Origin: Treponema sp.
GTDB lineage: Bacteria; Spirochaetota; Spirochaetia; Treponematales; Treponemataceae
DNA length: 60,299 nucleotides
Direction of reading: 5' to 3'
Assembly: GCA_024682655.1 (NCBI GenBank)
Contig: JAIKYZ010000110.1
Span: forward strand, 1 to 60,299
A program made the position numbers and the translations under genes. The notes under the pieces are model-generated. The model did no database searches and was not told the origin of the DNA. It was given only the letters and a program-made list of their open reading frames with translations. Shown here piece by piece: positions 40,287-49,740 of the stretch. Each line of letters opens with the position of its first letter. Positions within the stretch are counted from its first letter, which is position 1.

Positions 40287-41870
40287 ATGAGTCTTATACA
40301 AAGTATAACAGACTTTTTTGATTTCTTATTCCGTCGTTCATCACCAGAAGTTCAAAAGAAACAGATGATGAAAAAAATGGATATGGAAATAAAAGAATAT
40401 TTTCCGTTGATTTGTTCAAATGGAATGTTGCAGCCAAATTTTGGAGAAGCAATCAATATTCTTTATCGAAACTCAATCCCCCTTGATAACTTATTTTCGC
40501 AAACTGTAAGTCCAAATAATATGCCAAGACAGCATAGATTTGAAGCTCAGTTGATAATGACCGCTTATCCTTCCGAGGAACAGGCTCTTCTTGAAGCCCT
40601 GTCATTTCAAAGCCGTAAAGAAGAAGTTATAGCCGATTATCAAAATTCAGATAGAATTTATATCCGCCAGAAACAAAGACTGGAAAAAATTTTAAAAGAT
40701 TTGAATGGCCCTTCCTTTAGTAAAATGGATTCTGATATTTTAAATCTTCGTCAGTTTGTTGATTTTTGTCATTATAATTATGTTCCTTTTTTACAGATTT
40801 TTGACAGGAATTTTGAAGCCGATAATCCAAATTACAGCCCAAAATATTCAGAGATTCAGATTTCAAAATCTTTAAATCTTCTGGAAGATCTTTATTATCA
40901 GATTTCAGGACTTAGAATTACAAATGTTACCTCAGATGCAGTTCTGGCCCTTGCTAAACTTAGAAAAAATTCAGAATTAAGTCCTGAAGAAGAAAAATCC
41001 TATGTTTCTAACTTAAAAAAGATTCATTACATAATAAATAAGGTTATTTCTCCTGAAAAAATTAAAAGCCTGATTCGTCTTGCTAAACTTGATCCAAATT
41101 ATGAACCTGCTGTTGCTAGTTATTCTGGTTCTCCAAGACAGGAATTTGCAAATATGCTTCAGTCAAAATATAATGCAGATGAACAGAGAATAAAATCGGA
41201 TATCCAGGATGAAAAAATCACTCAGGATGTAGGCGCTCTTTTTTCCGGAACTCCAATGGAAGAAATTTACGCTTATAATCAACAGTACAATTTCTTATTG
41301 CAAAACGATACTCCTTTATCTTTTCAGTGGATTTTACCTTTAAGAATTCTAAAAACCTTCCTTAAAGTTTATATTTCGCCTTCTGTAAAAACTTTGCTGA
41401 ATGATATTGTTATTGAAGGATTTTTTAACAGCCCAACCTATAAAACTAACTTTTCTCAGATAGTTTTTAGTTGTATTGGAGCCGACGCAGATATTGAAGC
41501 CTTTGAAAAAACTTTTGAAAACAGTCAGTCAAATAGTATTGCGGTAATGGAAAGTTATATTCGCGACAGTAAAAAGGATAAGGAATTTTATAAAAAACTT
41601 GAAAAAATGGTTGTGACAATGAACAATCAGGCCCACGCCCTTTTACAAAACACCGTAACTAATTTGAATTATTTATATAAAGAGCTTGGTGAACTTCTTG
41701 CAGATGCAAAAAAGCCTTCAAGTGAGATTATTTCCAACCTGAAAGTTCTTGTTATGTCTTCAAGGAACAGAGATAATACCAACCTTCTTGAACAGCAGTA
41801 CGTTAATTGGAAGATATTTTTTGATATTATGAAAAACTATGTTATTATTAATAGTGGCGATGTTCAGTAA
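40287..41870 (+). CDS. Conserved hypothetical cytoplasmic protein, probably spirochaete-specific (527 aa)
   Basis: I do not recognise the function. It is a mostly helical soluble protein without signal peptide or membrane span, beginning 'MSLIQSITDFFDFLFRRSSPEVQKK' and containing many charged helices and a Glu/Lys/Gln-rich composition. The region around residues 340-400 is more hydrophobic ('FQWILPLRILKTFLKVYISP'). It may belong to a domain family of unknown function confined to spirochaetes, but that is from memory and not certain. The start has a good ribosome binding site (GAGGGG). It lies between dus and the diguanylate cyclase and seems to have its own promoter. Confidence 0.75.
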   Translation: MSLIQSITDFFDFLFRRSSPEVQKKQMMKKMDMEIKEYFPLICSNGMLQPNFGEAINILYRNSIPLDNLFSQTVSPNNMPRQHRFEAQLIMTAYPSEEQALLEALSFQSRKEEVIADYQNSDRIYIRQKQRLEKILKDLNGPSFSKMDSDILNLRQFVDFCHYNYVPFLQIFDRNFEADNPNYSPKYSEIQISKSLNLLEDLYYQISGLRITNVTSDAVLALAKLRKNSELSPEEEKSYVSNLKKIHYIINKVISPEKIKSLIRLAKLDPNYEPAVASYSGSPRQEFANMLQSKYNADEQRIKSDIQDEKITQDVGALFSGTPMEEIYAYNQQYNFLLQNDTPLSFQWILPLRILKTFLKVYISPSVKTLLNDIVIEGFFNSPTYKTNFSQIVFSCIGADADIEAFEKTFENSQSNSIAVMESYIRDSKKDKEFYKKLEKMVVTMNNQAHALLQNTVTNLNYLYKELGELLADAKKPSSEIISNLKVLVMSSRNRDNTNLLEQQYVNWKIFFDIMKNYVIINSGDVQ

Positions 41871-41976
41871 AGTATAATTATTGGAAATTTAAACAAAAAT
41901 TTAATTGCTTTTTTGTAATTTATTTTACTTGAGATATAATTAAAGTGAGAAAGATTAGGTTATAAAGATAAAAATA

Positions 41977-43212
41977 GTGGAAAACATGGAAAATAATTCA
42001 GCTGGAAAAAAAAGTAAAGGGAAAAAAACAACAGCTAAAAAAAATACTAAAAAGAACTCGTCAAGAATCACAAGTATAAGCGATGAATCTTTAGAACAGA
42101 TTATCATTAATTCAAATAAAGCTTCTCCAAAAAATATGATGGAGCAGACTGTTCAATATGAAAAAAGAATTTATGACCTTGAACAATTATTAGATATTGC
42201 AAAATCTTTTTGTGAAAACCTTGATTTTAAAAACCTTCTGGAATCCATTGTATATATCTGTATGGCTCAAATGCATACTCTTGGAGCCGAAATCTTTGTA
42301 AGAGACTTAAAATCTAATGATTACTTTGTATTAGAAACTGGCGGAAATGCCGAAAAAGATAATTGCGAAAAATTTAAGATTCCTGTTACTTCGCCAATTG
42401 CAAGCAAATTAAACGAATTAAGAAAACCTGCTACTCTGGCAGATTTAAGAAAAGATGAAATTGTTTCTGTTTGTCCAGAAATGAAGGTTCTTGAATCCCT
42501 TAATCCAACTTTGGTTGTTCCTCTTATTCAGAAAAATCACTTGAATGGTCTTTTACTTTTACTTGAAAGAATTGCCATTGATGATGATTCTTCTTATTCG
42601 GAATATGAACAAAATCAGATTATGTCTATTGCCTCTTTAGCGTCGGTTGCAATTAACAATGCTGCTTTAATCGAAAAATCTTCAACAGATATGATGACTC
42701 ATCTTAAGTTAAAATATTATTTCTTTAATAGTTTAACTGAGGCTATAGATTCTGCCTTCCTTTCAAACGAAAATATTTCTGTTCTTATGTTTGATATAGA
42801 TTTCTTTAAGAAGTTTAATGATACTTACGGACATGAATGTGGAGATTTTGTACTTATCAAAGTTGCAGAACTCATAAAGAGTAATCTTAGAGATAGCGAT
42901 ATTGCTTCTCGTTATGGTGGAGAGGAATTTACAGTCCTCTTGAATAACAATACAGGAAAAGAAGAAGCAATTTTGGTTGCCGAAAGAATCCGCACTGCAA
43001 TTGATAATTATGATTTTGTTTTTGAAGGTCAGCATTTACATGTAACAATTTCTGTTGGTGTTTCTACCTTTGATTCAAAGTTGAATCTTGTAAATTCTCC
43101 AAACGAATTTGTTTCTCAGGCAGATAAAGGTCTTTACATTTCAAAACAGAATGGCCGCAATAGAGTATCTTTCTATGATCCTTATGAAAATACTCTGGAA
43201 GAATTGGACTAA
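41977..43212 (+). CDS. Diguanylate cyclase with GAF domain
   Basis: The 411-residue protein has a Lys-rich low-complexity N-terminus (~30 residues), a GAF sensor domain (~65-225) and a C-terminal GGDEF domain. The active-site motif is 'RYGGEEF' (GGEEF near residue 313), and the inhibitory RxxD site ('RDSD') sits the usual distance upstream, so it should be an active, feedback-inhibited c-di-GMP synthase. 'MFDIDFFKKFNDTYGHECGD' provides the metal-binding Asp. The start is uncertain: GTG at 41977 or ATG at 41986, neither with a good Shine-Dalgarno; a TATAAT is at 41935-41940. Confidence 0.9.
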   Translation: MENMENNSAGKKSKGKKTTAKKNTKKNSSRITSISDESLEQIIINSNKASPKNMMEQTVQYEKRIYDLEQLLDIAKSFCENLDFKNLLESIVYICMAQMHTLGAEIFVRDLKSNDYFVLETGGNAEKDNCEKFKIPVTSPIASKLNELRKPATLADLRKDEIVSVCPEMKVLESLNPTLVVPLIQKNHLNGLLLLLERIAIDDDSSYSEYEQNQIMSIASLASVAINNAALIEKSSTDMMTHLKLKYYFFNSLTEAIDSAFLSNENISVLMFDIDFFKKFNDTYGHECGDFVLIKVAELIKSNLRDSDIASRYGGEEFTVLLNNNTGKEEAILVAERIRTAIDNYDFVFEGQHLHVTISVGVSTFDSKLNLVNSPNEFVSQADKGLYISKQNGRNRVSFYDPYENTLEELD

Positions 43213-43281
43213 TTCTTTGATAATCTGTAAATTAATTAAAACACAAAAGACCAAAATTTATTTCAACAGTAATAGGATAGT

Positions 43282-43938
43282 ATGGAACAGATTTTTTTTC
43301 GTAAACCTTTTAAGTATACTTATAACCGCAGCACCTTTGTAATTATTTTTCTGAATATTATTGTTTTTGTATTGGGATATTTTTTTTCTAGTGTAAGACC
43401 GTATATTTATACTTACGGTTCTTTAAATCCTGTTCTTGTTGCGAAGCATCATATGTACTGGCAATTTGTAACTTACATGTTTGTTCACCAGAATATTTCT
43501 CACATATTTTTTAATATGTTTGGACTTTTAATTTTTGGCCTTCAATTAGAAAGAGCGATTGGTTCAAAAGAATTTATTCTGTTTTATTTTGTTTGTGGAA
43601 TCATGGATGGAATTTTTTCATTCCTTGTTTATTATTTTACAGGAAATTACACAACCTTTTTGATGGGGGCAAGTGGTGCAATTTATGCCCTGCTTTTTGC
43701 TTTTGCAGTAGTTTATCCAAGATCTATTATTTATGTCTGGGGAATTATTCCACTGCCAGCGCCATTAATGGTTTTGATTTATACCCTTATTGAAGTTGGA
43801 AGTCAGCTTTTAGGAAGAAGTGCAAATGTTGCCCACCTTACACATTTATTTGGCTTTGCTTCTGCCTGGCTTTATTTTTTAATCAGAATGAAGGTAAATC
43901 CAATTAAAGTATGGAAAAACGCCTACAGAAAACAATAA
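43282..43938 (+). CDS. Rhomboid family intramembrane serine protease
   Basis: The 218-residue protein has six predicted membrane helices and the rhomboid catalytic dyad: 'GASGAIYAL' (GxSG serine, near residue 132) and the histidine in 'ANVAHLTHLFGF' (near residue 192). 'HQNISHIFFNMFGL' matches the conserved HxxxxHxxxN motif of helix 2. It should cleave transmembrane substrates in the inner membrane; the substrate is unknown. AGGAT precedes the ATG. Its 3' end overlaps the next gene by 28 bp in another frame. Confidence 0.92.
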   Translation: MEQIFFRKPFKYTYNRSTFVIIFLNIIVFVLGYFFSSVRPYIYTYGSLNPVLVAKHHMYWQFVTYMFVHQNISHIFFNMFGLLIFGLQLERAIGSKEFILFYFVCGIMDGIFSFLVYYFTGNYTTFLMGASGAIYALLFAFAVVYPRSIIYVWGIIPLPAPLMVLIYTLIEVGSQLLGRSANVAHLTHLFGFASAWLYFLIRMKVNPIKVWKNAYRKQ

Positions 43939-44726
43939 TATTTTTATTTACACTATTAATTTCTCCCTTATTTGCGCAAACTCCTTCGAATGTAGAGTTG
44001 ATCAGGCTCCCTCTCTGGGCTTCTTTAGATGCCTATCCAGATTTAAAGGGTGTATTTGAAGATGAAGAAGAGGACCTGGATTTTGAAGAAAATAATATGG
44101 AGCAGGGGGAATTAGAAGGCAGTGAAGATTTACAGGTGGAGGAGAAAGCAGAAGAGCCTTTAGAGGGGGAGTCTACCGATAAAAAAGTTACCAGTATTTT
44201 TTCTTATCCTGTGAGTCAGTTAAAAAAGACCGCTCCTTTTATTATTTCTGGAATGGTTTATGGCTGGAATTTTGTTTATGTTCCTTCTGATAAAGCCCGC
44301 GGGGTTGAAGAATATTTTGAAGTTACAGAAATTCAATCTTTTGAGCCTTTTGAATATTTAATTAATTATACAAAGCCTGTTATTGAAGATACAATTAAAT
44401 TACATTGCTGGTGTGAATATCGAAGGGATAAATATCAACTGCAAAATTATTCAATGTGGACTGCCCTTGAGCACCCGGTTATTAGTGGCCGGGGTTATGG
44501 AAAAGTAAGCGATGGTTTTGAAGGTTATAAAAATGCTGCAGAAGATGCATTAAAAAATGCCCTAAGAGAGCATTACAGGAAAATAGTTAAAAATAAGCCC
44601 AAGGAAATTTCAGGTTCTGTGCTTATAAAAAATATCCCAGTTACTGGAGTAGTTTCGGGGAAGTATGTAATAAATCTTGATTTTTTTCTAGAATACGGTA
44701 GAATAATTGAGTATTCAACTTATTGA
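43911..44726 (+). CDS. Secreted protein of unknown function with an acidic linker (271 aa)
   Basis: It begins with a signal peptide ('KTIIFLFTLLISPLFAQ') and then a Glu/Asp-rich stretch of about 45 residues (about 45-95) followed by a beta-rich domain ('FIISGMVYGWNFVYVPSDKARGVEEYF') with no recognised family. The C-terminal third repeats aromatic/charged strands ('GSVLIKNIPVTGVVSGKYVINLDFF'). The coding region overlaps the rhomboid stop codon by 28 bp, so the pair is translationally coupled. It may be periplasmic. The start is the only ATG that gives the complete signal peptide. Confidence 0.7.
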   Translation: MEKRLQKTIIFLFTLLISPLFAQTPSNVELIRLPLWASLDAYPDLKGVFEDEEEDLDFEENNMEQGELEGSEDLQVEEKAEEPLEGESTDKKVTSIFSYPVSQLKKTAPFIISGMVYGWNFVYVPSDKARGVEEYFEVTEIQSFEPFEYLINYTKPVIEDTIKLHCWCEYRRDKYQLQNYSMWTALEHPVISGRGYGKVSDGFEGYKNAAEDALKNALREHYRKIVKNKPKEISGSVLIKNIPVTGVVSGKYVINLDFFLEYGRIIEYSTY

Positions 44727-44744
44727 ATTAGTTAGGAGATTTTT

Positions 44745-45149
44745 ATGAAAAAGAGTCTTATTTTGGTACTTTGTTTAGCTTTGACTACAAGTTTTATTTT
44801 TGCTCAGGCAGATGAAGAGGATCCATTTGGAATTGAAAAATTTGAAGCTGAAAAGACAAAGACATATAGAATTGTTCCAGAAGAACAGCACTGTGTAGAT
44901 ATTAATGCAAAAGTTTATATTGAATATAATCCAACTTACGATGAAGCTCGTATTTATTACGAAACACTTTATGTTACTTATGCAAAAGATGAAGCAATGA
45001 ATACTGTTATGGCCGTTCTTCAGGATTTTACAAAAGAACATCAGTATTATCATTATAAATATTTGAAAGATGATAGAGAAAAGTATTTTAAGGATGACAG
45101 AGGACAGAGAAAGGCTCAGTACTCTTCATATGTAAAATTCTCTAGATAA
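44745..45149 (+). CDS. Small secreted protein of unknown function (134 aa)
   Basis: A clear signal peptide ('MKKSLILVLCLALTTSFIFAQ') is followed by a small acidic/basic mixed domain with conserved-looking Tyr-rich segments ('IYYETLYVTYAKDEAMNTVMAVLQDF') and a highly charged C-terminus. No family recognised. AGGAG lies 8 nt before the ATG. It is the last gene of the GGDEF-rhomboid cluster, ahead of a hairpin. Confidence 0.75.
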   Translation: MKKSLILVLCLALTTSFIFAQADEEDPFGIEKFEAEKTKTYRIVPEEQHCVDINAKVYIEYNPTYDEARIYYETLYVTYAKDEAMNTVMAVLQDFTKEHQYYHYKYLKDDREKYFKDDRGQRKAQYSSYVKFSR

Positions 45150-45183
45150 CCTATTTAGTTTTTATTTCAAATATTGTAAAATA

Positions 45184-45226
45184 AAAGCCGGTATTTTGAG
45201 GACTTAGGTCTTAGAAAACCGGCTTT
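45184..45226 (+). terminator. Probable terminator hairpin upstream of pheS
   Basis: Perfect 9-bp arms AAAGCCGGT (45184-45192) and ACCGGCTTT (45218-45226), but the following tract is mixed A/T, so it may be weak or part of the pheS leader. No T-box specifier features were seen. Confidence 0.6.
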
Positions 45227-45248
45227 ATTATTTTATAAGGATCATAAA

Positions 45249-46805
45249 ATGGATATCATAAACATTATTAAAAACTTACATCCTCTTGAAATCAAAGTTT
45301 TATTAAAATATTCAGACAAGGATGAACTCACCTCAGAAAAACTCCAGAAGGAATTGGAATATAAAGAAGGTCATGCAAATCAGGCCTTTTCTTGGCTTTC
45401 TGGAAAGAGCCTTTTAAAAGAAATTCGTAGGACACCACATACATTTTATGAAATTACAGATATGGGACGTGCTCTTGCAAAAACTGGTACTGTTGAAGAA
45501 AGAATGGTTAATTTCTTAAAAGACAAGGGCCCTCACGTAATGCCAGAAATTGCCGCTGGAATTGGTCTTGAACAGAAAGATGTTGGTTCGGCTTTTGGTC
45601 CTTTGGTAAAAGAAGGTGTTCTTAAGATGAATGCCGAAAAGAAAGTTGAATACACAGGAGCAGATCTTCCTGCCCGTATTAAAACTACAGCAGAACTTAT
45701 TAAAAAAGCAATTGCAGCAGAAAATGGTCAGTTAAATAAAGATGATTTATCTAATGAAGAAGTAGAAGCAATGAACGGTCTTGCAAAAAAACGTGGTGCT
45801 ACTGATTCTCCATTTAAGATGATAGAAAGAGAAACTGTATTCTATAAATTGAATGCAGGATTTGAAAGTGTAAAACAGGCCCTTAAAAAAGCTGGTATTA
45901 CAGGAAACGAAATTGGAGAAATCACTCCAAAAATGCTTGCTAGTGGAGATTGGAAAAACGGAACTTTCCGTGGTTATAATATTTCTATTCCACCTGCTCG
46001 TATTATTCCTGGTCGTACAAATCCTTATGTACAGTTCCTTGAATCAGTAAAAGATAAACTTGTTTCTCTTGGATTTCAGGAATTTGATGGTCCACTTGTA
46101 GAAACAGAATTCTGGAATGGTGATGCCTTGTTTATGCCACAGTTCCATGCTGCCCGCGATATTCATGATGTATACCGCTTAAAGAATCCTACCCATGCCA
46201 AAATGATTGAAGAACCATACTTGAGCAATGTAAAAGCTGTTCACGAAAATGGTGGAAATACAGGTAGCCGTGGTTGGGATTATCAGTTTGATAATGAATT
46301 TACTAGACGTTTAATTTTGCGTTCACAGGGAACAGTTCTTTCTGCTCACCAGTTACATAAAGCTGAAGTTCCAGGTAAATATTTTGGTATTGCCCGTTGT
46401 TTCCGCTACGATAAAGTTGATGCAACTCACTTGTCAGACTTTTATCAGACAGAAGGTATTATTGCTGGAAATGATGTAACTTTAAGAGACCTTCTTGGAA
46501 TGCTTAAAATGTTTGCTACAGAAATTGCAGGTGCAGAAGAAGTTAAATATGTTCCTGGATATTTCCCATTTACAGAACCTTCTATTGAAGTTCATATTAA
46601 ACATCCAGTTTTGGGTTGGTTTGAACTTGGTGGTTCAGGAATCTTCCGTCCAGAAGTTACAAAGGCTATGGGCTTAGATTGTCCAGTTCTTGCCTGGGGT
46701 ATTGGTATTGACCGTATGGCTCTTATGGCACTTGGATTAAATGACCTTCGCCAGCTCTTCTGTGAAGATATTGAACAGGTTCGTTTAAGAAAAGCAAAAT
46801 TCTAA
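45249..46805 (+). CDS. pheS: Phenylalanyl-tRNA synthetase alpha subunit, archaeal/eukaryotic type
   Basis: The 518-residue class II subunit begins with winged-helix domains ('LKYSDKDELTSEKLQKELEY', 'SWLSGKSLLKEIRR') as in archaeal and eukaryotic PheS, and ends with the catalytic core: 'NPYVQFLESVKDKLVSLGF', 'FDGPLVETEFWNGDALFMPQ', 'AHQLHKAEVPGKYFGIARCF' and motif 3 'AWGIGIDRMALMALGLNDL'. Spirochaetes are known to use this type. A ribosome binding site (AAGGATC) precedes the ATG. The beta subunit pheT is not in the window, so the two subunits are not encoded side by side here. Confidence 0.95.
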   Translation: MDIINIIKNLHPLEIKVLLKYSDKDELTSEKLQKELEYKEGHANQAFSWLSGKSLLKEIRRTPHTFYEITDMGRALAKTGTVEERMVNFLKDKGPHVMPEIAAGIGLEQKDVGSAFGPLVKEGVLKMNAEKKVEYTGADLPARIKTTAELIKKAIAAENGQLNKDDLSNEEVEAMNGLAKKRGATDSPFKMIERETVFYKLNAGFESVKQALKKAGITGNEIGEITPKMLASGDWKNGTFRGYNISIPPARIIPGRTNPYVQFLESVKDKLVSLGFQEFDGPLVETEFWNGDALFMPQFHAARDIHDVYRLKNPTHAKMIEEPYLSNVKAVHENGGNTGSRGWDYQFDNEFTRRLILRSQGTVLSAHQLHKAEVPGKYFGIARCFRYDKVDATHLSDFYQTEGIIAGNDVTLRDLLGMLKMFATEIAGAEEVKYVPGYFPFTEPSIEVHIKHPVLGWFELGGSGIFRPEVTKAMGLDCPVLAWGIGIDRMALMALGLNDLRQLFCEDIEQVRLRKAKF

Positions 46806-46816
46806 TTTGATTTACC

Positions 46817-46845
46817 GGTGGTTGGGGCTGCTCAACCACCTTTTT
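46817..46845 (+). terminator. Intrinsic terminator after pheS
   Basis: Perfect 8-bp arms GGTGGTTG (46817-46824) and CAACCACC (46833-46840) followed by TTTTT (46841-46845). It overlaps the stop codon of the convergent gene. Confidence 0.9.
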
Positions 46846-48325
46846 AATTTAACAGATAATCTAATAATTTTTCTGGGGTAAGTGAAAAATCCTCTGGGGA
46901 AATCTTATTTGCGGCCCTTGCCTGTGAATAAACAGCTGTGATTGCGGCATCTTTTGCAGAATAACCCTGGGCCAATAATCCACCGCATAGTCCTGCAAGA
47001 ATATCTCCGCTGCCACCTTTTGCAAGGCTTGGAGAACCAATATGGCAGATAAATACCTGCTCTTCACATAAAATTAAGGTATTTGCCCCTTTTAAGATTA
47101 GAGTAAGCTTTGGATAGATTTTTAATATTTCTTTTCCTAAATCTAATTTATTTTCAATTACCTCTTCTAGGCTGTAGTCATTTTTTCCATTTATTGAAAG
47201 TTGATTTACAAGATTTTGAAGTTCTTTAGGGTGAGGGGTAAGAATAATGTTTGCCTTTTCCAGGGAATTTAATTCCCCGAGTAAAGCTTTTAATTTAGTG
47301 TAAGAAAATAAATCAGCATCAATTACGCAGTTTGGATTTTTTGATTGCTTCATCCATTTGATAAAAGTTGTAATTGATTTTTCCGCCTCTTTTCCAAGGC
47401 CCAGTCCATTTCCGATGATGACCGAAGTAGTTTTTTCTGGAATTTCTGAAGAAATCATCAGGCTTGGAGATATTTTAAATTGATTTAGATTGGAATTAGC
47501 GGTTTGTAAAAGGCTAGTTAATCCACTTCCAAAATTCATGGCGGCAGTTGCACTTAAGATTGCGGCACCAGCTTTTTCCCCGGCAAATATCAGACTGTGA
47601 CCGTAAGAGCCCTTGTGAGAATTTTTATTTTTTCTAAAAGGAAGTTTAATATCTTTTTCTTCTATCAAATAAGCCTGGGCTGGAGCGAGAGAATTAAAAA
47701 TTGTAGAAGAGATTCCAAGGTCTGCAACAGTTATCTGTCCGCATAATTCTTTTGCCTGGTCAGAAAAGAGGGCTATTTTTAAGGCCCCCATAGTTACTGT
47801 AAAATCAGCCTTAAAAGAATTTTTCTGGGCACGACCATTTTTTTCAATTCCAGAAGGGATGTCACAGGCGATTTTTATTGCCTTTTCCTTGTTTATTTTG
47901 ATTAAAAGCTTTTCAATTTCCGGTGAAAATGTGCCGTGGAAGCCGCTTCCGTAAATTGAATCTACAATTGCAAAGTAATTTGAAAAATCCAGTTGGGAAA
48001 CATAGGCCATGGAAAGAAAATTAATTCCCATTTTTTTTGATATTTGGGCTTGTACAATTGCCTCAGAACTTGTGGCCTGGCCTGTTTTAATTACCGAGAC
48101 TTTACATTTTCCAAATAGCCTGCGGGCCAGGGCATAACCGTCGCCACCGTTGTTTCCACAGCCGCATAAAATTAATATTTGCTTATTTGAATTAAAGTCC
48201 GGTAAAGATAAGATTTTATTTTCTAGAGCGGCAGCGGCATTTTCCATCATTATAAATTCAGGAAAAGTGTAGCGCTGCTTTGCTTGATTTTCTGGTATAG
48301 AAGAATCTAAATAGATTGCATTCAT
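46844..48325 (-). CDS. nnr: Bifunctional NAD(P)H-hydrate epimerase / ADP-dependent dehydratase
   Basis: The 493-residue fusion repairs damaged NAD(P)H. The N-terminal half is the epimerase (YjeF-N; 'NAAAALENKI', 'LCGCGNNGGDGYALARRLFG', 'DSIYGSGFHG'), the C-terminal half the ribokinase-like dehydratase (YjeF-C; 'HKGSYGHSLIFAGEKAGAAIL', 'LTPHPKEL', 'LKGANTLIL', 'AKGGSGDILAGLCGGLLAQG'). Both active sites look intact. It overlaps the upstream secreted-protein gene by 4 bp, so it is the last gene of a minus-strand operon. Confidence 0.93.
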   Translation of the reverse strand: MNAIYLDSSIPENQAKQRYTFPEFIMMENAAAALENKILSLPDFNSNKQILILCGCGNNGGDGYALARRLFGKCKVSVIKTGQATSSEAIVQAQISKKMGINFLSMAYVSQLDFSNYFAIVDSIYGSGFHGTFSPEIEKLLIKINKEKAIKIACDIPSGIEKNGRAQKNSFKADFTVTMGALKIALFSDQAKELCGQITVADLGISSTIFNSLAPAQAYLIEEKDIKLPFRKNKNSHKGSYGHSLIFAGEKAGAAILSATAAMNFGSGLTSLLQTANSNLNQFKISPSLMISSEIPEKTTSVIIGNGLGLGKEAEKSITTFIKWMKQSKNPNCVIDADLFSYTKLKALLGELNSLEKANIILTPHPKELQNLVNQLSINGKNDYSLEEVIENKLDLGKEILKIYPKLTLILKGANTLILCEEQVFICHIGSPSLAKGGSGDILAGLCGGLLAQGYSAKDAAITAVYSQARAANKISPEDFSLTPEKLLDYLLN

Positions 48326-48867
48326 TTTTTAGTAAAGATTACACCTTTTGAAAAATCAGTTCCATCAAAGTCTGTTGGAATATCAGAAGAAATTACTCTA
48401 AGTGAATTTCCATCATCCTGCACTGAATAAGTGAATTTCCAGGTTTGACTTGGATTTTCTGATTTGTTATTTGTGATTAAAGTTTTTCTTCCAGCGCTTG
48501 TAATAGAAAAAGAGATTACCTTAAATGTAGCTGTAAAAGTTCCAGACCAGTAATCAGTTTCTCCACCAATCTTGCGTTTGAATTCCATACTTCCATCTTC
48601 ATTACAGATTAAAGTACTTGTACTGCCTTTTGTCTGATAAACCCAGGTTCCATAACAGGTGATTTCAGAAGCATTATTGATTTCTTCCTTTAATTTATTT
48701 CCTGCTTTTTTAAAGAACTTTCCTGTTTCGTCTAAGGCTTTTTTACCCTGTTCCTTCCAGTCAGTGTCATCTTCCATTTCTGAATTATCATTTGAATCGA
48801 TAACTTGTGAATAAACAGGTCCTAAAATAAGTAAACTTGCTAATAAAAGTAGTGATAATTTTTTCAT
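48322..48867 (-). CDS. Small secreted protein of unknown function (181 aa)
   Basis: A signal peptide ('MKKLSLLLLASLLILGPVYSQ') is followed by a charged helix and a beta-rich domain ('ITCYGTWVYQTKGSTSTLICNEDGSMEFK...') of lipocalin-like flavour, with no recognised family. A ribosome binding site GAGGT lies 8 nt before the ATG. It is in the middle of the operon between uppP and nnr. Confidence 0.75.
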   Translation of the reverse strand: MKKLSLLLLASLLILGPVYSQVIDSNDNSEMEDDTDWKEQGKKALDETGKFFKKAGNKLKEEINNASEITCYGTWVYQTKGSTSTLICNEDGSMEFKRKIGGETDYWSGTFTATFKVISFSITSAGRKTLITNNKSENPSQTWKFTYSVQDDGNSLRVISSDIPTDFDGTDFSKGVIFTKK

Positions 48868-48871
48868 TTTT

Positions 48872-49735
48872 TTACCTCAAAAATATTATACCTAAAATTC
48901 CTAATGGAATTAAATATAAGCTAAACCAATGTAATTTGCCTTTTTTAAATATACTCATAAAGAGCCATAAGGCTCCATAGCCTACTGCAAAAGCGGTGAT
49001 AAATCCTACGATAAGTGGAAGTAATCCTACGCTGCCGGCTAATTGATCCAGGTCTTTTAATTCAAGAATAAAGGCTCCCAAAATTGCAGGAATTGAAACT
49101 ATAAAAGAATAATCTCCGGCAATTTTTCTGTCAACTTTACTGAATAAGGCTCCAGTTACTGTTGAACCACTGCGGCTGATTCCAGGAAGGGTACCAAAGC
49201 CCTGCATAATTCCAATAGTAATTGCCTGACCAATTGAAATTCCACCCTCATCTTGAGGATTTGAATTATTTTGTGCCAATTTTGTTAATCTTCTCTTTTC
49301 AATAAAGTGAGAAATCAATAATAAAAAGGCTGTAACAACAAATCCTGCACAGGTAAAAGTAATTGGAAGTTCTGGAATTAATTTACTGGAAATAATTCCA
49401 AGTAGACCTGTAATTGCTGTTGTAATTATTATAGCGATAATTGTTTTTCTGCCAGCTTTTTCGCTTGAATATAAAAGATTTTCACAAGTTTGGGCTGGAG
49501 CAGGACGTCTTGCAATCCATCTGCCAAAGATTTTTAAAAGTTCCCAAATCTTTTTCCAGAAAAATATTACAACTGCCAGTAAAGTTGCCAGGTGTAAAAT
49601 TACATCAAATAATAAAGGAACTTCAGTTAATCCAAAAAGATGCTGGGCTAAAGCAAGGTGACCTGAAGAGGAAATTGGGAGAAATTCTGCAATTCCCTGG
49701 AGTAAGCCCAATAAAAAACCTTGTAAAACTGTCAT
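48872..49735 (-). CDS. uppP: Undecaprenyl-diphosphatase
   Basis: The 287-residue membrane enzyme recycles undecaprenyl diphosphate to the monophosphate carrier for cell wall and polysaccharide synthesis. Signature segments are 'GLLQGIAEFLPISSSGHLALAQ' near the N-terminus and 'GIMQGFGTLPGISRSGSTVTGAL' in the second half, both with the catalytic Glu/Ser/Arg residues. Eight or so membrane spans are evident. It overlaps no neighbour but is only 5 bp from lgt. Confidence 0.95.
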   Translation of the reverse strand: MTVLQGFLLGLLQGIAEFLPISSSGHLALAQHLFGLTEVPLLFDVILHLATLLAVVIFFWKKIWELLKIFGRWIARRPAPAQTCENLLYSSEKAGRKTIIAIIITTAITGLLGIISSKLIPELPITFTCAGFVVTAFLLLISHFIEKRRLTKLAQNNSNPQDEGGISIGQAITIGIMQGFGTLPGISRSGSTVTGALFSKVDRKIAGDYSFIVSIPAILGAFILELKDLDQLAGSVGLLPLIVGFITAFAVGYGALWLFMSIFKKGKLHWFSLYLIPLGILGIIFLR

Positions 49736-49740
49736 TTTTT

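Noticed and set aside
45184..45248. T-box or attenuator leader in front of pheS
   Set aside because: Only a simple hairpin is seen; no T-box consensus or specifier loop was found in the short gap.
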